Of a DNA stretch of 64,000 nucleotides, positions 15,511-25,400 are shown piece after piece (the stretch's first letter is position 1; every line of letters begins with the position of its first letter). Source of the DNA: Methylocaldum sp. 14B (GTDB lineage Bacteria; Pseudomonadota; Gammaproteobacteria; Methylococcales; Methylococcaceae); assembly GCF_002005105.1 (NCBI RefSeq), contig NZ_MSCV01000014.1, positions 62,001 through 126,000 on the forward strand. The letters are read 5' to 3'. The translations under genes were made by a program, and so were the position numbers. The notes beneath the pieces were generated by a model that saw only the letters and a program-made list of their open reading frames with translations, was not told the DNA's origin and did no database searches.

Positions 15511-16247
15511 AAGCCCACCGATCGGTCTAGCCGCATGGCCGGCTGCTCCGGCGACCTGTCATCGATGATCTCGCCGTCGCGCATCTGAATCTGACGCTCC
15601 ACACGTTCCAGCAGGCGCTGGTCGTGCGTGGAGAACACGAAGGTCGTGCCGTTGTTGCTGTTGAGTCGTCGCATGAGCTCGGTAATCCTCAAGGCGTTTT
15701 CGGAATCCAGATTGGCCGTGGGCTCGTCGGCGATCACCAGTGCCGGATCGGTAACCAGGGCCCGCGCGATCGCGACGCGCTGCTGCTGTCCGCCGGAAAG
15801 CTTGGCGGGACGATGCGCCGCGTGGTCGTCCAGCCCCACTTCGGCCAGACGCTTGCGCGCCGCTCGCCTTGCCTGTGCCGTGGAAACTCCGGAGATCTGC
15901 AGCGGAAGCATGACGTTTTCCAGAGCCGAGAGTACCGGAATCAGATTGAAGCTCTGGAAGACGAATCCGATTCCGCGGTTTCGAAGCTCGCTGCGCTGGT
16001 CGTCCGACAGCGCGGCCACATCCTGGCCTTCGAAACGCACCGTACCCGAAGAGCATACGTCGAGCAGCCCGATAAGATTGCAGAGGGTAGACTTGCCGGA
16101 ACCCGACGGACCCCAGACGGCCACGAATTCGCCCCTATGAATAGACAGATTCACTGTCTTGAGAGCCGTTATACGGCTTTCGCCGAGGTGATAAACCTTC
16201 CCGACCTGGCGAAGCTCTACCAGCAGCGGCGGACCAATCCTGCTCAT
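15507..16247 (-). CDS. ABC transporter ATP-binding protein, LolD/MacB type
   Basis: A 246-residue ATPase with Walker A GPSGSGKST (residues 46-54), Q-loop in FVFQSFNLIP (95-104), signature LSGGQQQR (150-157), Walker B LVIADEP followed by the D-loop ANLD, and the switch histidine in FSTHDQRLL. Length and the NLIPVLSALENVMLPL segment place it in the LolD/MacB/FtsE clade, partners of FtsX-type permeases. It overlaps the permease start (ATGA). The preceding gene is the dehydratase-PPTase fusion, 28 bases away on the same strand, so synthesis and export genes look co-transcribed. Confidence 0.92.
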   Translation of the reverse strand: MSRIGPPLLVELRQVGKVYHLGESRITALKTVNLSIHRGEFVAVWGPSGSGKSTLCNLIGLLDVCSSGTVRFEGQDVAALSDDQRSELRNRGIGFVFQSFNLIPVLSALENVMLPLQISGVSTAQARRAARKRLAEVGLDDHAAHRPAKLSGGQQQRVAIARALVTDPALVIADEPTANLDSENALRITELMRRLNSNNGTTFVFSTHDQRLLERVERQIQMRDGEIIDDRSPEQPAMRLDRSVGL

Positions 16248-16275
16248 TATTCAATCCTTTGTGTGTTGATGGCGT

Positions 16276-18147
16276 TTAGGCTTGCCCCGCTTCCGTCTCC
16301 GCAGTCGCGGCGCCGGCATAGGCAATGACGAACTCTTCCAGGCGTACCGTCCGTACCATAATCGTTCGGCCGCTGTCTCGATGGACGATGTGGATCAGAC
16401 CGTCCTCGCCTATGGCCTGCGCCTCGTAGGCTTTCGGCGAGCCGTTCATGCCGAGACCCAGCAACTTGGCGGCGACCTCCTTGGCGCACCACAGGCGGGT
16501 GGCCCATTCGTCGGGGTCGCCGCTCGTGTCACGGAGAAGCGAGCGTTCCGATTCGCCGGCCATGGTCTCCACGAAGCTCGGCTGGCGCGGGCGGATCGGT
16601 TCGATATCCACGCCCACGGGTCCCGCATGGGCGATGGCGATAGCGCGATGTTCGCTATGGCTGATGCTGAGCTGCGGCAACCGGTTCGCCTCGGGGACCG
16701 GCGCCACCTCGGGCTGGCCCTGGTCGTTGTTGCGAATGATCAGGGCGGCCGGGTGCAGCATTTCTTCCGTCCCGGCTTGCCGCGCCAGCCAGTCGCGCAC
16801 GGCATCCTTGGCTGCGATGCGCCCCAGCAGCCAATGCTGCAGGCCCGGAGCATGCGAGCGCATGTCGGAAAACGTCTCCATCTCGTCCAGATGAAGGCAG
16901 AAGCGAGCGAGGAGCGTACTGTCGAAGCCGGCGATGTCTTCGCCTGAGATCATGCGGCAGCTGGCGGAAGGCGGGAGTGCCGGCAGGTCGAGCGCATGGC
17001 TCAGCAAATAGCGGGTCGGCAGGCGGCGAAAATTAAGTAGCCGCTTCTCCCAGCGGAACTTCCAGTCCGTCCAGTCCCTGATCCGCATCCAAACGGCGCC
17101 CGCGCCGTCCTGAATCTCGATGTCGGCGGAAAGGAGCTTGCCTTCGTCGCGGGTGATTTCGATTCGCACCGGGCATCGTGTTCCCGGCGTCGGGGTAGGC
17201 CGGTATAGCTCGAGCTTGCCGATGCCGACGGGAAAGACGTAGCGCTCTTTTTCCATGGCCCAGATTCCGATCAATTGTCCGACCGCATCGAGCAACGCCG
17301 GCTCGGTCAGAAACTGGGGCTTGCGTATGGATCGGAACATGATCTCGGGCGCTTTGACCACCAACTCGCCGGCGGCGCCCCGATCGCCCAGCACGATCTC
17401 CCCGACCAGGCATTGATACACGGGTCCGTGGAATAAGTGGCGGCCCCGGTAAATTTCCTCGGCGCTTTTGGGATAGAGACGGGCATTGGCGAACTCCGTG
17501 AAGCTGAGCTCGAGATCGAGACGATAGTAGGGCGCGAACAGGACGCGAGCCTGGATCGCCGGAGTCGCTTGGTCTTCGATATGGATGGCGGCGGCGATAT
17601 GGCAAGTGTTCCGTTCGGCATCCCATTGCTCGAAACGGGCCGAAATCCGGAGACACAGGCGGTCGGTGTCGGCCAGTTCGATCCAGCGCGTGGCCTTCAC
17701 GTCCTCGAAGCCGATCAGCCCGTAGCCGGGTGCGAGGCAGGCAGCCGTTTCCGCCAGGATCTCCAGGCTTAGGGTCATGGGAACTACCGGCAGACAGGCG
17801 AATAGCGGTTTCACCCCGGGCGCATGGACGAAGGCGTGATCCGCGAGATGCAGATCCTCGTCCAGGGTCAACTCGCGCTCCACGGTAATCGACCGGCCGG
17901 GCACATGATCGAGAATGCGCCCGATGAAAGGCAAAACGGGCTCGTCGCCGCGTTCCGCATTTTGCCTGGTCCAGTCCTGTGCCGCCGATGCCGGGTCGAA
18001 CGCATCCCTCGGCTCGTCGGTTGTCGCCGTCGATTCGGCTGGGGAAGGTTCTGGAGTTTCGAGCTCCCTCAGTGACTCCACCTCGTATACCCGCCCGATC
18101 AAGGGCGGAAGATCGCTTTCCGTTGCGCGGCTCGATAGTTCCTTCAT
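16276..18147 (-). CDS. Polyketide dehydratase domain fused to a 4'-phosphopantetheinyl transferase
   Basis: A 623-residue two-part enzyme. After a charged N-terminal tail of about 65 residues, the region to about 380 is a hotdog dehydratase of the PKS/PUFA type, with LADHAF placing the catalytic His at residue 104 and a VVPMTLSLEILAE helix. The C-terminal 170 residues are a Sfp-type phosphopantetheinyl transferase: GVDIEPI (Asp514) and WCAKEVAAKLLGLG (Lys556, Glu557) supply the Mg and CoA-binding acids. The enzyme would dehydrate the beta-hydroxyacyl intermediate made by the megasynthase KR and arm the megasynthase ACP with its cofactor. The megasynthase has no DH of its own, which fits. DH and PPTase domains are also adjacent in enediyne PKS, but there inside one chain. 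The gene starts 2 bases past the preceding stop. Confidence 0.85.
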   Translation of the reverse strand: MKELSSRATESDLPPLIGRVYEVESLRELETPEPSPAESTATTDEPRDAFDPASAAQDWTRQNAERGDEPVLPFIGRILDHVPGRSITVERELTLDEDLHLADHAFVHAPGVKPLFACLPVVPMTLSLEILAETAACLAPGYGLIGFEDVKATRWIELADTDRLCLRISARFEQWDAERNTCHIAAAIHIEDQATPAIQARVLFAPYYRLDLELSFTEFANARLYPKSAEEIYRGRHLFHGPVYQCLVGEIVLGDRGAAGELVVKAPEIMFRSIRKPQFLTEPALLDAVGQLIGIWAMEKERYVFPVGIGKLELYRPTPTPGTRCPVRIEITRDEGKLLSADIEIQDGAGAVWMRIRDWTDWKFRWEKRLLNFRRLPTRYLLSHALDLPALPPSASCRMISGEDIAGFDSTLLARFCLHLDEMETFSDMRSHAPGLQHWLLGRIAAKDAVRDWLARQAGTEEMLHPAALIIRNNDQGQPEVAPVPEANRLPQLSISHSEHRAIAIAHAGPVGVDIEPIRPRQPSFVETMAGESERSLLRDTSGDPDEWATRLWCAKEVAAKLLGLGMNGSPKAYEAQAIGEDGLIHIVHRDSGRTIMVRTVRLEEFVIAYAGAATAETEAGQA

Positions 18148-18149
18148 GA

Positions 18150-19376
18150 TCAGACCTTTTCCAAAACGAGACCCGTAATCGTGAGTCCCGGTCCAAAACC
18201 CAGGCAGACGACGCGTCTCCCGCGGGGAATCGACTTGTCGTCCAGGATCGTTTTCAGGATATGAGGCACGGTCGCCGAAGACATGTTGCCGTTCTCGCGG
18301 AATACCTCCTTGCTGACCTCCACCTGATCTTCCCGCAGACCCAGTTCGTCCTGAATGTGTTCCACGATCTTCGGCCCGCCCGGATGAATGGCAAAGGTCA
18401 GCTCATCCTTTTGCGCGTCGAAATCGATCTCTACCCGCCGCAATAACGACTGGACGAAAGACCGGATGTGCTTCTTGAGGACCACGGGCACCATGACCGA
18501 CAGGGTCATGTGGAATTGATGAGACCCCGGCACCCAGGTCATGTCCTCGGCGGAATCGGGCAGGAGATGCTCGTTGAACGCCAGGACCTTGAGGCCGGGA
18601 ATTTTTCTCTCACGCGCCACCGGTTCCGGATACATCGAGTAGCGGATGAATCCGTCCGCGAACAAGGTCATGGTGATGATGTTCTCGGCACGGAAGTCCT
18701 CGATGTTGTTGTGGATCGACAGCAGTTCGGTGTGGATGATGTCCACCCGCTCTTTGGGCGGAGTCACCAAGCATTGCGAGGACGACAGAAAACCGTGCGC
18801 CATCTTGATGGCGGGGAAGGCGCCGTAGCAGCCCATGTGATAGCTGTGTGTGACCGTGGTGTCGAACCATTCCTTCCGTGCGACCATGCGCTCGACGGGG
18901 CTCGGCGCCAGGTAACCGGAGCAGGTCACGTGAATGACGTCGTCCGGCGCTTTGGCCCCGTCGTCGTACATCTGGTTCAGACATCCGTCGACCACCTTGC
19001 CGTAGCTCTCGTGCCGGGCTTTGAGGTCCACGCCCTTCGGATCGTTCTTGTCCTTGAACAACTGCAAGTACTCATACTCGGGCTCCGCCAACGTGAACTC
19101 GCCGTCCGAGAAGCGGATATCGGTGAGGCGAGGAAAGAACACCAATTGCCGGCGCTTGATATGGGAAGGCGAGAGCGCGTACTTGTCCAGCTTCTCTTTC
19201 ACTTCCCTGTGAACCCGGCGGAAGCCTTCCTTGTCGCAGATGTCATTGTTCAGGCAATAAGCCTTGGCGAAACCGAAGGCCGCCAGTTCGAGAGTGATGC
19301 GCTGCGGGACGGGTTTCGATACCCTCACCGGGGTGAAGTCCGCCAGTACCGCACTGTGTAGATTTGCCATATCCAT
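18150..19376 (-). CDS. Type III polyketide synthase (chalcone/stilbene synthase superfamily)
   Basis: A 408-residue thiolase-fold enzyme with the full type III PKS triad: Cys183 in YHMGCYGAFPAIKMA, His331 in FAIHPGGPKIVEH and Asn364 in ENGNMSSATV. C-terminal VCLGFGPGLTITG is the conserved GFGPG motif. Such enzymes use acyl starters and malonyl-CoA to make pyrones, resorcinols or quinolones. Because the adjacent type I megasynthase can make an acyl chain, the best analogy is the Azotobacter ars system, where a type I synthase feeds type III enzymes that make alkylresorcinols and alkylpyrones. The product here is not determined. The protein is about 20 residues longer than plant enzymes. Two ATGs (19376, 19370) are possible; a GGAG site precedes both. 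Confidence 0.88.
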   Translation of the reverse strand: MDMANLHSAVLADFTPVRVSKPVPQRITLELAAFGFAKAYCLNNDICDKEGFRRVHREVKEKLDKYALSPSHIKRRQLVFFPRLTDIRFSDGEFTLAEPEYEYLQLFKDKNDPKGVDLKARHESYGKVVDGCLNQMYDDGAKAPDDVIHVTCSGYLAPSPVERMVARKEWFDTTVTHSYHMGCYGAFPAIKMAHGFLSSSQCLVTPPKERVDIIHTELLSIHNNIEDFRAENIITMTLFADGFIRYSMYPEPVARERKIPGLKVLAFNEHLLPDSAEDMTWVPGSHQFHMTLSVMVPVVLKKHIRSFVQSLLRRVEIDFDAQKDELTFAIHPGGPKIVEHIQDELGLREDQVEVSKEVFRENGNMSSATVPHILKTILDDKSIPRGRRVVCLGFGPGLTITGLVLEKV

Positions 19377-19436
19377 ATGCTCCGTTTACTCCTTGTCGGG
19401 TTCACTTAGGGGATTTGGTCGAGCGGTCGCGAGGCA

Positions 19437-22400
19437 TCACGCCACCGCCGGTGTCAAAACGGTCGAATCGACCGCGCGCCGCGTGGTTTCATCGCGCGCC
19501 GAGGAGCGTCCGAGTCCGGCGGCGATCGCCTCGATGCTCGCTGCGATCACGAGTTCAGGCTCCTGCCGGTCGCGGCGTTCCAATACTTCCAGGCAATGCC
19601 GAACCCCGATTTCTACCGGGATCGGGCGGATGTTCCGGGAAGCATAGAGCTTGCGCAGTTCGTCGTTCACCATGCCGGAGTCCCAAGGACCCCAATTGAT
19701 CGAGACGGTGTGGACGTTCGGCCACTCCACGGTCAGTCGGTCGGCCAGCTTGTTCAACACCTCGTTGGCCGCGCTGTAGTCGCATTGGCCTACGTTGCCG
19801 AACCGGCCGGCCACCGAGGAAAAGAGCACCAGGAACTTCAGCTTTGACGGGTCCAGCTTCCGGGCCATGGTCAGTGCCGGAATTACCTTGGTCTCATAAA
19901 CCGCGTCGAAGGATTCCGGCGTCTTGGCGCGGATCAGCTTATCGTCGATGACGCCTGCGCCGTGGAGCACGCCGTCGATTCGTCCCCAACGCGCATAGAT
20001 GTCGTCGATCAATTGTCCGAAAGCAGCGCTATCGCGCACGTCCAAAGCATGGTAATCGACTTCTGAACCGGATTCCTTGAGGGCGGCCAGGTTGGCGCGG
20101 ATCTGTCGTTCCTTGAGAACTCGTCTGAGTGCGGCCTCGACCTCGGCCGGTTTGACCTTACCGCTCTCGCGCCTCATCTCTCCGATCAGAAATTGCCGCA
20201 AGGCATCCGGATCGGCGATATTTCGGGTGGATGCCGATTCAGGCTCGGGCATCGGACTCCGTCCCACCAGCACCAGCCGCAGGCGCCGATTTCGCGTCAA
20301 GCCTTTGGCGATATCGGCGGTGATGCCATACGCTCCGCCCGTGACCAGAACCACGGCGCCGGAGTCCAGCTCCAGTTCCGGCCTGATGGTGCCATGGTCC
20401 GGGCGCTGTTGCAGATCGAGCCGCCAGCGTCCCTCCCTGGTGTGGCCTATTTCCAAGGTTTGATCGTCCGGGCGCAACTCCATCAAGACCCGTTCGATCG
20501 ACTGGCTGGTCCCCAGGTTCGGATCAAGATCGATGCACTTTACCTTTAAATGCGGCCATTCGCGGGCGGCGCACTTGGCAACCCCGAGGGTGCCCGCTCG
20601 CTCTGCCTCGAACAGCCGAGACCGTTTCAGGCCGAATTGTCCGTCCAATGCGGTCAGATTGATCAGCCAGCCGCCCCCGGCCCGAACGTTCTCCTTGAAG
20701 TCCTGTTCCAGAGCTTTCAAGGTCAGGAACAGTGCCCGCGCCTCCGAGGGCCGATAGTCCTCGCTGCCTTCTGGCGTCTCCGCGCTCAATAGATTGATCA
20801 GCCCGCCCAGCGGTTTCCCGCCGGCTTTAAGGAAATCGCGCAAGCCGTCCAAGCCTTTGGGCGAGGACAAATCGACTTCCAAGCGATCACCGTCCAGGGC
20901 GCGGGTTTCGCGACCCGGGACAAGCTGCCGCGTGACATAGCCGATGCTGTTCAGCGCGTTACGAAGCGCCTCGCTGAGCTCGGAGGCATGCCCCAGCAAC
21001 AGCATCATGGATGGCGTGCCCGGATTGATGACCGTTCCCCCTTCGAGCGGAGCGGGAGCGGGCTTCACGACGTAACAGGCCACGCAGTCCGGTTGTTTGG
21101 CACCAGCGGTAGACTCCACCATCTCAACCGGCGAGATCGATGGTGGAGTCTGCAATTTTTTTGGCGAATCGGCGCCTCCCTGCGCTGGTTTCGGTTCCCG
21201 CAGCCGGTCGTACCAGGCGATGATCTCGTTCAAGGTCTTGAGACCCGACAGCTCTTCGAGCACCGTTTCCTCGTCACGTCCTTCCAGCAGGTTATGGTGG
21301 TCTTTCAGGGCACTGAAAACTTCGATCCGTTTGATGGAGTCGATGCCGAGATCGGCTTCCATGTGGGCATTGAGATCGAGCATGTCTTCCGGATAACCGG
21401 TGCGCTCCGATACCGAGCGGAGCAGATCGGCCTTGAACTGCTCGGTGGGCGCGAGCCCGGTGCCGCCGGCTGCCGGCGCCTTCACCGCCACAAGCGGTGC
21501 GGTGTCGCCACCGCCGGTGGGTTTGGCGGAGACCGGTCCGCCGCTACGGACGGCGGGCGTCGGAATGACGGACAACGGCCGTTCCCCTGCCGCTTCGGCG
21601 GGACCCGCGGTACGAAGCTGAAGCGGCAAAACGGGTGCCGGCGGCACGCCGTTCAGAACCGCTCCGCCGGACGCGGCCGCTGTCGCGACCGGTTGCGCTT
21701 GTGCCATCGAGGAGATTTCGGGCGATGCGACCGTCCACTGCTGCGCCGACAACGATGCGCCCGCCAGGTTGGCGTGCAGAAAATCCAGGAAGGAGCACAA
21801 GGTTCTTTGTTGCTCGCGCTGCAGATCGATGAGCTGGGCGACGCAGTTCTGGATCAACGAGAATCTCGGATCTGATCCCGCCGGGATTCCCTCTGCTGGC
21901 GGCCCCAAAGCCGGCTTCGCGGAGTTGGATGCTTCATGGTTCATCACGGAATACCTCCTTGTGTTGGTTGGAAGATCTTGCACCACGGCCAAGGACGGGC
22001 GCGCGCCCGCGGCCTGAGTTGGCGCCATATCGGTGGAAGCCGCCGGGGATTTCAATCCTGTCGGCAACGGCACGACATTCTTGGATGTGTCCGCCGAGTC
22101 GTGCCAGGGTACCGCCCGGCCGCCGTTGACCCGCCAAATCAGCGGTCCCGGATTGGCTTTCGCCCGAGCCTGGGCGAACAGCTCCGGCAGCGGACGGTCC
22201 GTCAGCCCGCGGTGTCTGAACCAGGTTTCGAAGCGTACCGGAACGCCCAGCGCGAACAGTTGAGTCAGAAGGTGGGAGAGCTGGAGCCAGCCGGGGCGCC
22301 CCGGAGCGTCGAGACCCAGAGCGGTGTGCGGCCGATCGGCCAGGATGCGGTCGACGAGTCCGCTCAGCACCAGACCGGGACCGATCTCCAGAAAAATCCG

Positions 22401-25400
22401 GGCTCCCGCGTCGTAGAGACGGTTCACCTCCTCCACGAAGCGCACCGGCTCGGCCAGATGGCGGGCTAGCAGTGCCCGGATTTCGGCAGGCTCGTCCGGA
22501 TAGCGGTCGGCCGTGGTATTGCTGAAGATCGGGAACTCGGGAGAGCGGAAGTCGATCTTGGCCAATTCGGCGGCGAGTACGGCGCTGGCATCGGCCATGG
22601 CGGCGCAATGGAACGCGCCTCTGACCGCCAGTTTGGTTACGCGTAGAGAGTTCTTGGCCAATACCGCCGCCGCCTCGTCGATGGCTTCAGCCGGGCCGGC
22701 GATGATGGTCTGGTCCGGAGCGTTCAAATTGGCAATGCAGACGGCAAGTCCGTGCTCGGCGATCAGCTTTTCGAGCCGAGCGCCATCCGCGTCCACGGCG
22801 GCCATTGCCCCTCGGGAACTTTGTCCCGCGTCGGCGGCGATGCGTCCGCGAACTTCCGAGAGCCGGATCAGGTCGTCGCGATCGAGAGCGCCGGCGGCGC
22901 ACAAGGCGACGTATTCCCCGTAGCTGTGGCCAGCCGTGAAATCGGGATGGACGCCATAGTTCTTGAGCAGTTCGAACGCCGCCAGCTCGACCGCGCCAAG
23001 CGCGGGTTGCGCGATCTGCGTTGCATTCAATGCACTTTGTTGCCGTTCCCGTTCCTCGTCGCTGAACGCCGGCAGCGGATAAATGAATCGGGACAGCGGC
23101 TGAGGCAGGCGCTCGGCGAGGAGAGTATCCGCCCGCTCGAAGAAGCCGTGCAGTTCGGGCTGGGTCGCGACCAGATCGCGCAGCATGTTGATCTTCTGCG
23201 ATCCCTGGCCCGGGAAGACAAAGCATAAGCCACCTGCGGCATCGGACTCCCGATAATAAATGCCTTGAGGATGCCTGATCTCCGCTTTGTCATTATCGCG
23301 CAACTCGCGAAGAGCTAAATCGAGCTTTTGCCTGAGATCCGCAACCGACGTGGCGACCATGGCCAGCCGGCAGGCGCGGACGCCCGCGCCGGTTCCCGTT
23401 TTGACTTGTTCCGATTGCAGCGAATACGCCAATTGGGCGAGATCGAGATGTTCGGTATATTCGAGTCCCTGCTGCAGGCGTTCCACCGCGTGAACGATGT
23501 GAGAACGATTCGGTCCAAAAAAAATGAAGGGTTCGACGTCACGGGGATTCAGATCGATTGCATCGGTGTCCCGGTAGTCGCCGCCGTATTCTTCCAGTAC
23601 TGCATGGAAGTTGGTACCTCCGAAACCGAAGGCGCTTACGCCACAGCGTCGCGGATGTCCGTCAGGGTGAGCGAACCAAGGCCGGGTTTCGGTATTGATA
23701 TAAAAGGGACTGTTTGTGAAATCCACGCGCGAATTGGGCGTTTCGACACCCAAAGTCGGTGGCAGAACGCGATGTTTCAGCGCCAAGGACGCCTTGATCA
23801 GCCCGGCAAGACCGGCGCTGACCTTGGTGTGGCCGATCATCGATTTCACCGAGCCGATGGCGCAGGACTGGGGCGCCGGATTGCATTCGCCGAAGGCAGT
23901 GTTGATGGATTCGATCTCCGACTTGTCGCCTACGGCGGTACCCGTGCCATGAGCCTCGATCAAACCGACCGTCGACGGATTCACCCCGGCGTCCTCGTAG
24001 GCGCGGCACAATGCACGCACCTGGCCTTGCGGATGGGGCGCGGTAAGGCTGCGATTGCGTCCATCGCTGGAAGCGCCGATCCCCTTGATGACGGAGTAGA
24101 TTCGATCGCCGTCCCGTTCGGCGTCGCTCAGGCGCTTGAGCACCAGTGCCGCGACGCCCTCGCCGATAGCGATGCCGTCCGCACTGTCGTCGAACGGCCG
24201 ACATCGCCCGCGGGGCGAAAGGGCATGAGTTTGGGCGAACGCCATGAAAGCCACAGCATTGTTGGTGCCGTCGATGGAACCCACCAGGGCCACGTCGGCG
24301 TCGCCATTTCGCAATTGCTTGATCGCCACGTCCAGCGCTGCGAGCGACGAGGCGCAGGCGGCGTCGACCGCGAAGTTGGTTCCTCCGAGATCCAAGCGGT
24401 TAGCCACCCGGCCGGCCACTACATTGCCGAGGAAGCCGGGGAACGAATCCTCGGTCCAGTTGGGAAGCTCGCGCTCGTAAAGAGTTTGCATGATGTGCTT
24501 CCGGGTCGCCTCGGGCAGCCCCGGAACCTTGGGCAGATAATGGGCCAGCAAGGTGCGGAAGATATAAATCGTGCCGAGGTCGTTCATTCCCCCGGAAGCG
24601 AATATGGCCGAGGTCCGCTCCTTGGGGAACGGGCGGCGGTCGAGCCCGGCGTCTTCCAGGGCGCGCTTCGCCACGTACAGAGCCAGGAGTTGCATCGGTT
24701 CGATGGAGCGCAGAGCGGCCGGGGGAATACCGAACACCGTGGGGTCGAATTGGACGTCGTCGAGGAAACCGCCCCATTTCGAGTAGCTCTTGTCCGGCGT
24801 TCCGCGCTTGGGGTCGAAGAAATCGGCCGGACGCCAGCGGTCGTCGCTGACCTCCCGGATGGTGTCCACCCGCCGGAGGATGTTCTGCCAGTACTGGCGC
24901 ACGTCGCCCGCCTTGGGCAGCAGGCAGGCCATACCGATGATGGCGATATCATCCCGGTTCTGTCGCCGCGTCCAGCGTTTCGCCTCGGGCTCGTGCGCTG
25001 CGCCGGCAAGCAGTTCCTGGCTGCCCGTGGCGACCGCAGTGTGAAGCTCGGCGATCGTAAGGGTATTGTTCCTCAGCCGCGCGACTTCGCCCAGCATGTA
25101 CATGCCCTCGCGCCGTTGCGTCTGGACATTTACCTTGACATACCGGTCGTCCGGGGCTGTTGCCGCGGACTGGCTCTTATGAGCGATACCCTTGGATGCG
25201 ATGCGCAGTCGGCCGATGTTGAGCAGTTCGAGCACCTTCAGCGTGCGCTCTTCGGATTCCAAAGCCATTTGCAGTTCGCGCCGCGTCCGGTTGAACTCGT
25301 CGCAGAATTCCGTCTTGGCGCAACGGGTATAGATTCCGACGCCGGATTGGAGCAAGGCGGTTTCTCGGCAGGCGATCGCCTGGGCCTGAAACTCGTTCAC

